From positions 17,035 to 81,034 of the forward strand of contig JAKQHT010000008.1 in assembly GCA_029557895.1 (NCBI GenBank): DNA of 64,000 nt, read 5' to 3'. Positions 33,456-43,291 of this stretch are shown here, in pieces (within the stretch, counting starts at the first letter, position 1; every line of letters begins with the position of its first letter). The notes below the pieces were generated by a model that did no database searches, was not told where the DNA came from, and was given only the letters and a program-made list of their open reading frames with translations. Both the position numbers and the translations under genes were made by a program. The DNA comes from Bacteroidota bacterium (GTDB taxonomy: Bacteria > Bacteroidota > Bacteroidia > Flavobacteriales > Flavobacteriaceae).

Positions 33456-33574
33456 TACAGTTTATGAGAGAGTAATACCAATTTTTGGACGGGCGTTGTC
33501 TTTTTTATTCAAGACGATTAAGGTCACTTTTGAGCTCGGCGAGGGTGTTGGGTTTGTAAATGATTTTTTTGTCC
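33456..33574. repeat. Right direct repeat bordering the island
   Basis: 33456-33481 repeats the last coding bases of the lipoprotein gene (26271-26298), with two bases missing; it runs straight into 33483-33574, which repeats 26430-26520. About 130 bases between these two parts are deleted relative to the left copy. Overlaps the 3' end of the TlpA-like gene. Confidence 0.8.
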
Positions 33575-34842
33575 TTGTCCAATATGAGATAGGTAGGCGT
33601 TGACTCGATGCCATAAGCCATCGCCACGGGATTGTTCCAATGCTCAAGGCCCAAAACGTGAATAAATCCTTGCAGTGTGGTAATGGTCTGTTTCCAGTGT
33701 TCTTTGTTATTTTCGAGACCAAAGGCCACAACCTTTAGGTCACGTGGCTTTTCGTCGAGAAAGGATTTTAATTTTGGCAACTCGTCCAGGCAATGGCCGC
33801 AAGTACTGCTCCAAAATACCAAAAGATAATGGCTGGAACCGCTCAATTGGTGCAGTGAAGTATTTACCGGTTTACCCTCATTTTCATATACTATAGGAAA
33901 ATCCATAGCGGTGGCGCCAACGGCGCTGTTTTTGTAAACCATAAGGTTTTGGTACAGTTCTTTGTTGTTGGTATCTCTCGCAAGTTTGAACAGATAGGTG
34001 TCGCTGATGTAGTTGGCAACTTCAAGATTTCCGATTTCCACCATTTTTTTCCAGAGATGTTCCAGCAATACTGTTGAAACGAATGGTTTGTCATTGCCAA
34101 TCGCTTTGGCGACAGTATCGATATTGGATTTATAATGGTGGTTGTTGTTGGTCGAAGTTATCCCAAAAACGTACGCAATAACTCTATCTATCAAAAAATC
34201 AGAGTTTTGCAGCAATGCATTTCCGAAATCTACATTTTTTAAAAAGTTCGATTTTAGATTGTTGGAGTATGTTTCGGCGGTTTCGTATTCGCTTGGGATG
34301 TATGGTCGGTTCGCTTGTATGAATGTCGAGACCATTTTGTCTTTTGAGGCTTCTTCAAAAGCTATTTGCGTATCTTTCAGGGTTTTGAAAATATCGGTAA
34401 ATGCTTTTTTGTCCGCACTTTCCTGTGCATAGTAGTTACTAATGGTCATGTTTACGAGTTCCATACTATTGGTATAGGATGCCCACAGTTTGTTTTCGGA
34501 AGATTCTTTAAATTCCAAGCCATTCTCAAGACTGAATGTCAATCGGATGTCTTCTTTGCCGTCATAGATAAAGTCAAAGCTGTTTTCGTCCTGTGGAATC
34601 CCATAAACTATCTGGTACATCCCTGCTTCTACAGATGCGTCAAGGGCTATCTCGAAATGTCCGTCATTGCCTATCTTGGCCCTGTCCACATAGTGGAGGG
34701 CGGTTGGGGTAGATTGGTACAGAATGGCGTAAGTGTAGTGTTCTGCAGGGGAAAATGTCCCTTGTATTTGGTGCTGTGCCATCAAAATGCAGGGCAGAAA
34801 CGCCCAGAGCAAGACGGTTATTTTTAGCTTTTTCATTTTCAT
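33505..34842 (-). CDS. Exported TlpA-like thioredoxin-fold protein
   Basis: 445 aa. Signal peptide (LLWAFLPCILMAQ). Residues 25-125 form a beta-rich N-terminal domain, 130-290 are helical, and the C-terminal 140 aa are a TlpA/ResA-type thioredoxin fold with STCGHC as redox centre (W-S-S-T-C-G-H-C) and the cis-Pro segment IESTPTYLIL. Likely a periplasmic thiol-disulfide reductase attached to a sensor or binding domain, common in Bacteroidota. Its last 22 codons recur at 26452-26520. Confidence 0.85.
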   Translation of the reverse strand: MKMKKLKITVLLWAFLPCILMAQHQIQGTFSPAEHYTYAILYQSTPTALHYVDRAKIGNDGHFEIALDASVEAGMYQIVYGIPQDENSFDFIYDGKEDIRLTFSLENGLEFKESSENKLWASYTNSMELVNMTISNYYAQESADKKAFTDIFKTLKDTQIAFEEASKDKMVSTFIQANRPYIPSEYETAETYSNNLKSNFLKNVDFGNALLQNSDFLIDRVIAYVFGITSTNNNHHYKSNIDTVAKAIGNDKPFVSTVLLEHLWKKMVEIGNLEVANYISDTYLFKLARDTNNKELYQNLMVYKNSAVGATAMDFPIVYENEGKPVNTSLHQLSGSSHYLLVFWSSTCGHCLDELPKLKSFLDEKPRDLKVVAFGLENNKEHWKQTITTLQGFIHVLGLEHWNNPVAMAYGIESTPTYLILDKDKKIIYKPNTLAELKSDLNRLE

Positions 34843-34862
34843 TCAATGTCAAAAAAAAATGG

Positions 34863-37800
34863 TTATGCCACTATGGGTGTCAAAACTTGCAGCGCCTGTT
34901 TGACGTTTTTGATATTCTCAAAGGTAATCAATAATCTCAAACCATTACGGGTCTGTTTCTCTTTCACTTTTGCCGTTTGTGGGTAGGTCTGTACATATTG
35001 CAGCACTTTTGAGAAATTTGGGCTTTGGTAAAAAGCACTTTGTTGGTCATTGATAAAATATCCAACGAGCTTACTGTCTTTCATTACCACTCTTTCAAGG
35101 CCAATTTTTGTGGCTATCCACTTGACGCGTAGGCTGTCGAGCAAATCCAATGCCTGTTTTGGCAATTTCCCAAAACGGTCCACGAGTTCCCTTTCAAATT
35201 TTTGTAACTCCTCTTCGGTTTTGAGATCGTTGAGTTTTGTATAAAGGTTCAGTCTTTCGGTGATACTGTTGATATAATCATCGGGAAACAACAGCTCAAA
35301 ATCGCTGTCGATGTTCACATCTTTGACATATTCTTTTTTGGAAAGGTTCTCTTGATACAAGTCTTTGAATTCGTTTTCTTTTAGCTCTTCAATGGCTTCG
35401 TTCAAAATTTTCTGGTAGGTATCAAAGCCGATATCATTGATAAACCCACTTTGTTCGCCACCCAAAAGGTCGCCCGCTCCCCGTATTTCGAGGTCTTTCA
35501 TGGCAATGTTAAAGCCGCTGCCCAATTCGGTAAACTGCTCCAATGCCGAGATGCGTTTTCTTGCATCTGTGGTCATTTCCGAATAGTCGGGTGTGATGAA
35601 ATAGCAAAAAGCCTTTTTGTTGCTGCGTCCCACTCGCCCACGCATCTGGTGCAAGTCGCTCAACCCAAAATTATTGGCATTATTGATGAATATGGTATTG
35701 GCATTTGGCACGTCCAGCCCGCTTTCGATAATCGTAGTGCTGACAAGAACGTCAAATGCACCGTTCATAAATGCAAGCATCAATTCTTCGAGTTTCTTGC
35801 CGTCCAATTGGCCGTGGCCAACCCCAATTTTGGCATCAGGTACCAGCCTTTGGATCAATCCCGCTACTTCCCTAATGTTCTCGATGCGGTTATGGACAAA
35901 AAAGACCTGACCGCCTCGTTGTATTTCGTAGCTTATCGCGTCACGAATGGTTGCTTCATTAAAACGTACTACGTGGCTTTCTATGGGGTAGCGATTGGGT
36001 GGCGGTGTTGTAATGACCGACAAATCGCGGGCAGCCATAAGGCTGAATTGCAATGTTCTTGGTATGGGTGTTGCCGTGAGTGTCAGTACATCTACGTTTT
36101 CTTTGATGGTTTTGAGCTTGTCTTTTACTCCAACCCCAAATTTTTGCTCCTCGTCCACTATTAAAAGTCCCAAATCTTTGAACTTCACATTTTTGTTGAC
36201 CAATTGGTGCGTGCCGATAATGATGTCTATTCGGCCTTTTTCGAGATTTTCGAGGATGTCCCGTTTTTCTTTGGCACTACGGAAACGATTCAAATAATCT
36301 ATCGATACAGGAAAGTCTTTGAGGCGTTCGGTAAATGTCCTGAAATGTTGGTAGGCAAGAATGGTTGTCGGCACCAGTATGGCCACCTGTTTGCCATTAT
36401 CTACTGCCTTGAACGCTGCCCTGACAGCAACTTCGGTTTTCCCAAAACCGACATCGCCGCACACCAATCGGTCCATTGGGCGTTCGCTTTCCATATCGGC
36501 CTTGATGTCTGCCGTTGCGGTAATCTGGTCTGGTGTGTCTTCATAAAGAAAAGAAGCCTCAAGCTCGTGCTGCATATAACTGTCAGGACGGTATTGGTGG
36601 CCTTTTTCGAGCTTTCTTTTGGCGTAAACCTGTATCAAATTGAAGGCAATTTCCTTGACACGCGATTTGGTTTTTTGTTTTAATGCTTTCCAGGCATTGC
36701 TGCCGAGCTTATAGATTTTGGGTGGTTTGCCGTCCTTGCCGTTGAACTTCGTGATTTTGTGCAGCGAGTGTATGCTCAAGTACAATATGTCGCGCTCGCC
36801 ATAGATGAGCTTTATGGCTTCCTGATTTTTACCATCAACATCTATTTTTTGCAAGCCGCCAAACTTTCCGATACCGTGGTCTATATGGGTTACGTAATCG
36901 CCTATTTCGAGGTTGGTCAATTCTTTTAAGGTAATCGCCTGTTTTTTGGCATAGCCGTTTTTGAGGTGAAATTTGTGGTAACGCTCAAAAATCTGGTGGT
37001 CAGTATAGCAGGCAATTTTAAGATGGTGATCCACAAAACCTTCATAAATAGGTAGCACAATGGCTTTGTAATGTACTTCTTGTTCCATGTCTTCAAAAAT
37101 GTCATGGAACCGTTTGGCCTGTTGCTCGCTGGCACAGGCAATGTAGTTAGAAATGCCATTGCTGTGATTGGCGTTGAGGTCTTGTATCAGCAGTTCAAAT
37201 TGTTTGTTGAAAGAAGGCTGCGGCGATGTTTTGAATTCAAAGCTGTTTTTGGCAAATACAGCGGAATTGCCAAATTCTACGAGTGAAAAATCCAAAAGCT
37301 GTTGTTTTAGCAGCGCAACATTGCAAAACAGTTCGTCGGGCGATGCGTGCTTGAGGTCTTTTGACAAACGCTCAAATGCTTCTTGGGCCTTTCCAAAAAA
37401 ATCATCTATACGTGAAAAGAGCAAATCGGCATTTTTGATGAATACCGTGGTTTTTGGGCTAATGTATTTCAGGAAACTTTCCCTGTTTTCTTCGAGGAAT
37501 TTGTTCTCGACATTGGGGATGATACTGATTTTTTTGATTTGTTCTTTGGACAATTGCGTTTCTACGTCAAAAGTGCGGATGCTATCGACTTCATCGCCAA
37601 AAAACTCGATGCGGTAAGGTTCGTCGTGCGAAAAGGAAAATACGTCCACGATGCCGCCACGAACAGAAAACTCGCCGGGTTCGGTTACAAAATCTACACG
37701 CTTAAACCGGTATTCAAACAACACTTCGTTCACAAAATCAATGGAGAGGTTGTCATTGAGTGTGATTTTTAACGTGTTGCGTTCCAGTTCTCTACGGGTT

Positions 37801-38234
37801 ACTACTTTTTCAAACAAAGCATCGGGATAGGTAACTATCAGCGCAGGTTTTTTTCTGGAGTTTATGCGGTTGAGCACTTCGGCACGAAGCAGCACATTGG
37901 CATTGTCGGTTTCTTCTATCTGGTACGGTCTGCGGTAGCTACCTGGATAGAAAAATACGTTCTTGCTGTTGATGAGCAGTTCTAGGTCGTTCAGGTAAAA
38001 AGCAGCTTCTTCTTTATCGTTAAGTATCAGCAGATAAGGTGTTTCCGACTGTTTAAAAAGTTCGCTGACCACAAACGAAAACGAGGAACCTACAAGGCCT
38101 TTTAAAAACGTTTTTGCGCCATTTTGGGCAATGGTCATGTGAAGATTTTGGCTTTCCAAAACCTCTGCGTAGCGTTGTGGGATCTGTGACTGGCTCAAAT
38201 AAGCTTGGTTTGTGCAAATATAAAGTTTATACAT
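34863..38234 (-). CDS. mfd: Transcription-repair coupling factor
   Basis: 1123 aa from ATG 38234 (MYKLYICTNQAYLSQ); the frame upstream to 38336 is hydrophobic and not Mfd-like. Contains UvrB-like N-terminal region, RNA-polymerase-interacting domain (LEIGDYVTHIDHGIGKFGGL), and superfamily 2 translocase motifs: GDVGFGKTEVAVRAAF (Walker A), DEEQKFGV (II), TATPIPRTL (III), ESGLDVPNANT and QMRGRVGRSNKKAFCY (V-VI). Removes stalled RNA polymerase and recruits UvrA. Confidence 0.97.
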   Translation of the reverse strand: MYKLYICTNQAYLSQSQIPQRYAEVLESQNLHMTIAQNGAKTFLKGLVGSSFSFVVSELFKQSETPYLLILNDKEEAAFYLNDLELLINSKNVFFYPGSYRRPYQIEETDNANVLLRAEVLNRINSRKKPALIVTYPDALFEKVVTRRELERNTLKITLNDNLSIDFVNEVLFEYRFKRVDFVTEPGEFSVRGGIVDVFSFSHDEPYRIEFFGDEVDSIRTFDVETQLSKEQIKKISIIPNVENKFLEENRESFLKYISPKTTVFIKNADLLFSRIDDFFGKAQEAFERLSKDLKHASPDELFCNVALLKQQLLDFSLVEFGNSAVFAKNSFEFKTSPQPSFNKQFELLIQDLNANHSNGISNYIACASEQQAKRFHDIFEDMEQEVHYKAIVLPIYEGFVDHHLKIACYTDHQIFERYHKFHLKNGYAKKQAITLKELTNLEIGDYVTHIDHGIGKFGGLQKIDVDGKNQEAIKLIYGERDILYLSIHSLHKITKFNGKDGKPPKIYKLGSNAWKALKQKTKSRVKEIAFNLIQVYAKRKLEKGHQYRPDSYMQHELEASFLYEDTPDQITATADIKADMESERPMDRLVCGDVGFGKTEVAVRAAFKAVDNGKQVAILVPTTILAYQHFRTFTERLKDFPVSIDYLNRFRSAKEKRDILENLEKGRIDIIIGTHQLVNKNVKFKDLGLLIVDEEQKFGVGVKDKLKTIKENVDVLTLTATPIPRTLQFSLMAARDLSVITTPPPNRYPIESHVVRFNEATIRDAISYEIQRGGQVFFVHNRIENIREVAGLIQRLVPDAKIGVGHGQLDGKKLEELMLAFMNGAFDVLVSTTIIESGLDVPNANTIFINNANNFGLSDLHQMRGRVGRSNKKAFCYFITPDYSEMTTDARKRISALEQFTELGSGFNIAMKDLEIRGAGDLLGGEQSGFINDIGFDTYQKILNEAIEELKENEFKDLYQENLSKKEYVKDVNIDSDFELLFPDDYINSITERLNLYTKLNDLKTEEELQKFERELVDRFGKLPKQALDLLDSLRVKWIATKIGLERVVMKDSKLVGYFINDQQSAFYQSPNFSKVLQYVQTYPQTAKVKEKQTRNGLRLLITFENIKNVKQALQVLTPIVA

Positions 38235-38321
38235 AAAAATCAACAATAGTAGGGCTTGGAATTGCCCAATAAGAAGCACAAAAAAAGAAGATTTTGGTTC
38301 TAAAAAGACCGAACTTTGACT

Positions 38322-38329
38322 ATATTTGC
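38322..38329 (+). promoter_or_regulatory. -7 element of the TerB-like gene
   Basis: TATATTTG matches TAnnTTTG exactly, 23 bases before the ATG at 38353; a TTG lies about 24 bases upstream. Confidence 0.5.
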
Positions 38330-38352
38330 ACGACATTTAAACACCATACTCT

Positions 38353-38784
38353 ATGTCAATTTTAGATTTGTTCGATAGCGGTTTCAAAAAACGCAACGAA
38401 GACCATTTTGCGGCCATCGTTAGGGTGGCCATGGACGATGGCATTATTTCCGATGAAGAAAAAGCCTTTTTGGACCGATTGGCCCGTAACCTCGACATCA
38501 GCGAAGCAAAGTACAAGCAAATTTTGAAAGATTACCAATCGCATCCCATCAATCCGCCAACATCTTACGACCGTAGGTTAGAGCGCCTTTACGATTTGGC
38601 ACGAATGGTTTATGCAGACAAAATAAAAGGCGAAAATGAAATTGTACTGCTCAAAAAAATTGGTGTCGGCCTTGGTTTTTCCCCCAATAACGTTGGATAC
38701 ATCGTGGACAAGGCCATGAACTTGATTGCTGAAGGTGTCGATTTGGATACCTTTACAGAAGAGATTAGGCAGATGAACAGATAG
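38353..38784 (+). CDS. TerB-like protein
   Basis: 143 aa, all-helical, no signal. TerB/TerB-like signature with acidic helix-loop segments: AAIVRVAMDDGIISDEEKAFLDRLARNL, and a second, VYADKIKGENEIVLLKKIGVGLGF. Such domains were first seen in tellurite-resistance proteins and probably bind metal at the acidic loops; the actual role here is unknown. Single gene, divergent from mfd, followed by a terminator. Confidence 0.8.
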   Translation: MSILDLFDSGFKKRNEDHFAAIVRVAMDDGIISDEEKAFLDRLARNLDISEAKYKQILKDYQSHPINPPTSYDRRLERLYDLARMVYADKIKGENEIVLLKKIGVGLGFSPNNVGYIVDKAMNLIAEGVDLDTFTEEIRQMNR

Positions 38785-38833
38785 TTTTTCTTTAATAAAG
38801 AGCCGAAATAGACTTTCTCGGCAACTAACAAAT

Positions 38834-38863
38834 AAAAAAAGCCGCCAATACGCGGCTTTTTTT
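38834..38863. terminator. Bidirectional terminator
   Basis: AAAAGCCGC (38837-38845) pairs with GCGGCTTTT (38852-38860), A-tract before and T-tract after; shared by the TerB-like gene and the convergent gene at 38884. Confidence 0.8.
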
Positions 38864-38883
38864 AATATAGAGTCACGTGAAAT

Positions 38884-39378
38884 TTATTTTCCGCCATCCA
38901 GTTCTTCTTGCCATTTTAGCAATTCTTTCCATTTGCCTTCATATGCCAATCGGGCTTGTTCCGGCCATGTGCCCGGATTGTGTATCCTGTAGTTGTCACC
39001 TCCGGAATCCAATACTTTCTGGCATTTTTCTACACTGCATTCTGAAAGTGCCTTCCAGGTTCTAACATCGTGATTGTGGAACAGTTCTTGTATTTTTGGC
39101 CCGATACCCTCAACAATGGTCAGGTCATTCTCCTTGATTTTTTTGCCAAAAACAGCCGCCGCCGCACTTGCGTCAAAAGGTATGGCGACAGGTGCAAATG
39201 CCATTGCGGAACCTTTGTTTGCCCTGCAATCGGCAAGGTCAGCCTCTAATTTTGAAACCTTGTTTTTCCAAACCGCAAGGTCGGCTTGGTTGTTGCCTCC
39301 GGCAAGTTTGCCAAGCAAATATCCTAAAAAGGCGCAAATGGCACCTACTAATAGTGGAATTAAGATACACCAATTCAT
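38884..39378 (-). CDS. Membrane-anchored helix-hairpin-helix protein
   Basis: 164 aa. One N-terminal membrane helix (CILIPLLVGAICAFLGYLLG) with Gly motifs, a coiled-coil segment (VWKNKVSKLEADLADCR), an Ala-rich stretch, and a C-terminal domain with the HhH-type EGIGPKIQELF plus a second half (KVLDSGGDNYRIHNPGTWPEQARLA). Similar HhH domains occur in ribosomal/DNA-binding proteins and in Bacteroidota OmpA-associated proteins. It follows the OmpA-like gene by 19 bp, so the two are probably an operon and may act together at the envelope. Confidence 0.7.
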   Translation of the reverse strand: MNWCILIPLLVGAICAFLGYLLGKLAGGNNQADLAVWKNKVSKLEADLADCRANKGSAMAFAPVAIPFDASAAAAVFGKKIKENDLTIVEGIGPKIQELFHNHDVRTWKALSECSVEKCQKVLDSGGDNYRIHNPGTWPEQARLAYEGKWKELLKWQEELDGGK

Positions 39379-39397
39379 AATATTATCGTTTTAAGTA

Positions 39398-40315
39398 TTA
39401 ATTAATTGTTACTACTGTTCTTCTGTTTTTGGATCTGCCATCTTCTGTGGCATTGTCGGCAATAGGTTCAGATTGACCTTTTGAGGAGGCGTTTATTTTG
39501 TCGCCGGAGATACCGTTTCTAATGAAATAGTTTTTGGCAAAATCAGCACGATCTTGTCCCAATGCCATATTGTTTGCGGCATCGCCCGTGTTGTCTGTGT
39601 GTCCTACGATAAGGCAGTGTGCGCCATCCACTTTGTCCAAATACCTTGAGATATCGGCAACTTTTTGGCGCTGCTCGGCCGTTAAGTTGATGGAAGCCTC
39701 ACCGGTATCAAAATAGAGTACCAACGGATTTGCCCTTATGGCATCGCCTAATGCCTTAAGGTCATCATTGTTGCTGTTCTCTTGTGCGGTCAGGATGTCA
39801 TAGGACACGGGTCCAAAGTAAACAGAATTTGGATCAGAAACCAGCGAATCATCCAGTTTGCCATAGGTGTCAATGACAGATGATGGAATGCCTTTGGAAA
39901 CCAAATAGTTCTTCACGGTATTGGCTCTACCCAAACCTAAATTTGGAAAAGCAGAACTGTTGACCTCGCCACTGGTGTAATGCCCTGTAATCGACAGTGA
40001 TTTCAACGGGTTGTCTGCAAGGTACGCTTTCAATTGGTCAATTGCGCCATCCACGTTTGCAGCAAGCGGTTCAAGATAGTTGAACCCCGATTCATTGAAA
40101 TTGAAGTTGTCATGGATGTTCAATGACAAATCACCGATCATATCCTTGACCACAAAAGGATTCACGGTTGCGGGTTTGACATCAGGGACATTTGCTTCTA
40201 TGGCGGTAGTATTGCCTTGGCAACAGTAGCAGCTGTCACACAGATAACAATAAAGCAGGGTGCCAAGAACAATGGTCAGCAAAATACCCAATAGATAAGA
40301 TGTTTTTTTGCTCAT
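39398..40315 (-). CDS. OmpA-family protein with two OmpA-like domains and N-terminal anchor
   Basis: 305 aa. An N-terminal hydrophobic segment (YLLGILLTIVLGTLLYCYLC) followed by a Cys-rich stretch (CDSCYCCQG). Two peptidoglycan-binding OmpA-like domains: a degenerate one at about 70-175 (LSITGHYTSGE, LGLGRANTVKNYLVSKGI) and a canonical one at about 195-305 (LIVGHTDNTGDAANNMALGQDRA, NRRTVVTI). In the first, the Asp of the canonical TDxxG motif is missing. Probably ties a membrane complex to the cell wall; co-transcribed with the HhH protein. Confidence 0.85.
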   Translation of the reverse strand: MSKKTSYLLGILLTIVLGTLLYCYLCDSCYCCQGNTTAIEANVPDVKPATVNPFVVKDMIGDLSLNIHDNFNFNESGFNYLEPLAANVDGAIDQLKAYLADNPLKSLSITGHYTSGEVNSSAFPNLGLGRANTVKNYLVSKGIPSSVIDTYGKLDDSLVSDPNSVYFGPVSYDILTAQENSNNDDLKALGDAIRANPLVLYFDTGEASINLTAEQRQKVADISRYLDKVDGAHCLIVGHTDNTGDAANNMALGQDRADFAKNYFIRNGISGDKINASSKGQSEPIADNATEDGRSKNRRTVVTIN

Positions 40316-40413
40316 TTGTTCTAAATGATTAAGTTAAACTTTGCATTAAGATATGAAATTTACGATTCATTCCAATGATAAAACACCTATAATATTATAA
40401 AGTCACATAAAGG

Positions 40414-41418
40414 TCATGCATTCCTCATAAATTCCTCACATTTCTCGACCATATTTTTGCTCCCACAGATAAAAGGCACCCGTTGGTGGAGCGACGTGGG
40501 TTTTATGTCCATAATGCGTTGAAAACCATTGCTAGCCTTGCCGTTGGCTTGTTCGGCCAGAAATGCCATGGGGTTGCACTCATAGAGAAGTCGCAATTTA
40601 CCTTCGGAGTTTAAAGAACTTTTTGGGTAAATATAAATACCGCCCTTGATCATATTCCGATGGAAATCAGACACCAAAGAACCAATGTAGCGCGATGTGT
40701 AAGGCCTGTCGCCTTCTTCCATCTGGCAGTATTTGATATAGTTTTTGATACCCTGCGGAAAGTGGATGTAGTTGCCCTCATTGACCGAATATATTTTGCC
40801 GTCCAGAGGAAATTGCATGTTGGGATGTGACAGGTAGAAAGTGCCGATAGCGGGGTTGAGCGTAAAACCGTTAACTCCTGCGCCGGTGGTATAGACCAAC
40901 ATTGTGGAAGTGCCATATACCACATATCCTGCAGCTACCTGTTGGTTGCCCGGTTGGAGAAAATCTTCAATGGTTACGGGTGTGCCAATGGGCGTTACCC
41001 GGCGATATACCGAGAATATGGTGCCTACCGATACGTTTACATCTATGTTGGACGAACCGTCGAGCGGGTCAATCAGCACAACATATTTGTTCTGGTACTT
41101 CTCGTCTTGGCTGTTGATGGCAATGAAATCATCTTCTTCCTCACTCGCAATCCCGCAGACGATGTTGCGATTGGTCATGGTCTGTATGAATTTTTCGTTG
41201 GCATACACATCCAATTTTTGCTGGTCCTCACCCTGGACGTTGACATCGCCGGCAGCCCCGAGAATGTCCACCAATCCAGCTTTGTTCACTTCATAATTGA
41301 CCACTTTTGCGGCCAGCCTAATGGCATTGATGAGGCTCGAAAGTTCTCCGGTGGTATATTTGAAAGCACTTTGGTTTTCAATGATAAATTCGCCAAGGGT
41401 TCGGTTTTTTCTGGACAT
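40414..41418 (-). CDS. fbp: Fructose-1,6-bisphosphatase, class I
   Basis: 334 aa from ATG 41418 ([16 protein letters not shown]). Key motif [19 protein letters not shown] binds metal and substrate; EEEDDFI and the C-terminal EANGKAS-like region ([21 protein letters not shown]) are present. Catalyses the committed step of gluconeogenesis. An upstream extension to 41493 is not conserved. Stand-alone gene, with the acetyltransferase divergent. Confidence 0.96.
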   Translation of the reverse strand: MSRKNRTLGEFIIENQSAFKYTTGELSSLINAIRLAAKVVNYEVNKAGLVDILGAAGDVNVQGEDQQKLDVYANEKFIQTMTNRNIVCGIASEEEDDFIAINSQDEKYQNKYVVLIDPLDGSSNIDVNVSVGTIFSVYRRVTPIGTPVTIEDFLQPGNQQVAAGYVVYGTSTMLVYTTGAGVNGFTLNPAIGTFYLSHPNMQFPLDGKIYSVNEGNYIHFPQGIKNYIKYCQMEEGDRPYTSRYIGSLVSDFHRNMIKGGIYIYPKSSLNSEGKLRLLYECNPMAFLAEQANGKASNGFQRIMDIKPTSLHQRVPFICGSKNMVEKCEEFMRNA

Positions 41419-41538
41419 AGAGTTGAAGTTTTTTCGTAGTGCAAATATCGAATTTTTTCCGGTACTATAACGTTTTCGTTGTGATTTAATCATGATTTTT
41501 ACTTTTGTTTAAACTATCTTTACTCAAATTTTATAGAC

Positions 41539-42018
41539 ATGGAATTCCATATCAGAAATGCTAACAAAGATGACATGCCACAAGTGTTGGGGCTTATCAA
41601 GCAACTTGCTGTTTTTGAAAAAGAACCCGATGCCGTTGAAGTGACAGTGGAAGATTTGGAAAAGAACGGTTTTGGCACAAGGCCAAACTTCCATTGTTTT
41701 GTGGCAGAAGTTGGAGGCAAAATTGAGGGCATCGCATTGGTGTATAACCGTTTCTCTACTTGGAAAGGCAACGTGTTGCATTTGGAAGATTTAATTGTAA
41801 ACCAAAAGCTTCGGGGTCATGGCATGGGTGCCGCACTGTTGGATGAGGTCGTAAAGTTTGGCCATCAAATGGGAGTGAGGCGCATCAGTTGGGAAGTTCT
41901 CAACTGGAACAAGCCTGCCATCGATTTTTATGTAAAAAAAGGAGCAGAGGTCAAAAACCAATGGAACGTCGTTCACCTTGACGCGCTAGGAATAAAAAAT
42001 TATTTATCCAAATTGTAA
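41539..42018 (+). CDS. GNAT family N-acetyltransferase (diamine acetyltransferase-like)
   Basis: 159 aa covering one GNAT domain. Acetyl-CoA loop RGHGMGAALLDEV (the Q/RxxGxG/A motif) and C-terminal EVLNWNKPAIDFYVKKGAE resemble spermidine/spermine-type acetyltransferases. It starts 121 bp from fbp (divergent) and ends one base before the aspartokinase start, so it is co-transcribed with it. Substrate not predictable. Confidence 0.85.
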   Translation: MEFHIRNANKDDMPQVLGLIKQLAVFEKEPDAVEVTVEDLEKNGFGTRPNFHCFVAEVGGKIEGIALVYNRFSTWKGNVLHLEDLIVNQKLRGHGMGAALLDEVVKFGHQMGVRRISWEVLNWNKPAIDFYVKKGAEVKNQWNVVHLDALGIKNYLSKL

Positions 42019-42019
42019 A

Positions 42020-43270
42020 ATGCAAGTATTCAAGTTTGGCGGTGCGTCGGTAAAAGATGCCGACGGCGTAAAGAATATGGCGCAAGTGCTACGGGTTGTT
42101 GGATGCCGTAACACGCTCATCGTGGTATCTGCCATGGGCAAGATCACCAATGCCATAGAGACCGTTATCCACAATTATTTTAATAACAAGCCCGAATTGC
42201 AAAGTGCCTTGCAGGACGTGATAAAATACCACAACGGTATACTTTTGGAACTGTTCGAAAACGACAGACATCCGGTTTTCAAGAAAGTGGCTTCCCTTTT
42301 TGACGAATTGAAAGATTTTTTTGATCGTAACAAATCGCCCGATTACAACTTTGTTTACGACCAAACCATCGGTTTTGGCGAGTTGGTTTCTACTGCCATT
42401 GTAAGTGCCTATCTCAACGAGACTGGCATTGCCAACCAATGGGTCGATGCCCGCGAACACATAAAAACCGACAGCTATTACCGAAGGGCCAATGTCAACT
42501 GGGAGTTGACCCAACAGCAGGTAGCTTCGCAGATTGACAAAGACAAGCTGAACATCACACAAGGTTTCATCGGAAGTGATGCCAACAATTTTATGACCAC
42601 ATTGGGCCGAGAAGGCAGTGATTACACCGCTGCTATTTTTGCTTATTGCCTCAATGCCCAAAGTGTTACCATATGGAAAGACGTTCCCGGGGTGCTCAAT
42701 GCCGACCCTCGCTATTTTGAAAACGCCCAGTTGCTCCATCAAATTTCTTACAGCGAGGCCATAGAGTTGGCTTTTTACGGCGCATCGGTCATCCACCCAA
42801 AAACCCTACAACCATTACAGGCCAAGGAAATTCCACTTTACGTAAAATCGTTTTTGGACCCAAAATCCCCCGGAACCATCGTGGGCAGAGGCAAAAACAT
42901 CGAGCCAAACGTTCCGTGTTTTATCGTCAAGAAAAACCAAGTACTGTTACAACTTTCATCATTGGATTTTTCCTATATCGTTGAAGAGAACATCAGCGAG
43001 ATCTTTGGATTGTTGCACCTTTATAAGATGAAAGTGGATGTCATCCAGAACTCCGCCATCAGTTTTTCGGTGTGTTTTGATGACCTTTACCACAACCTCG
43101 AAAGCCTGTTACAGCACCTCAAGGCAAAATTCAAGGTTGTTTGCCATAATAACGTTTCGCTCTACACCATTAGGCACTACAACGATGCAGCTATCCAAAG
43201 CCTCGAAAAAGGTAAGACAGTGTACCTCAAACAATTGACTCCCGAAACGGTGCAGGTGGTTACTAACTGA
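42020..43270 (+). CDS. Aspartate kinase (monofunctional)
   Basis: 416 aa. Starts with the family motif VFKFGGASVKDADG; further aspartokinase segments are LGREGSDYTAAIFAYCL and the ADPR-type NADPRYFENAQLL. The C-terminus (about 310-416) holds ACT-like regulatory strands. Phosphorylates aspartate for Lys, Met, Thr and diaminopimelate synthesis. Single ACT-type tail suggests feedback control, effector unknown. Confidence 0.92.
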   Translation: MQVFKFGGASVKDADGVKNMAQVLRVVGCRNTLIVVSAMGKITNAIETVIHNYFNNKPELQSALQDVIKYHNGILLELFENDRHPVFKKVASLFDELKDFFDRNKSPDYNFVYDQTIGFGELVSTAIVSAYLNETGIANQWVDAREHIKTDSYYRRANVNWELTQQQVASQIDKDKLNITQGFIGSDANNFMTTLGREGSDYTAAIFAYCLNAQSVTIWKDVPGVLNADPRYFENAQLLHQISYSEAIELAFYGASVIHPKTLQPLQAKEIPLYVKSFLDPKSPGTIVGRGKNIEPNVPCFIVKKNQVLLQLSSLDFSYIVEENISEIFGLLHLYKMKVDVIQNSAISFSVCFDDLYHNLESLLQHLKAKFKVVCHNNVSLYTIRHYNDAAIQSLEKGKTVYLKQLTPETVQVVTN

Positions 43271-43291
43271 CAATTTAGTATTTTTGCAGGT

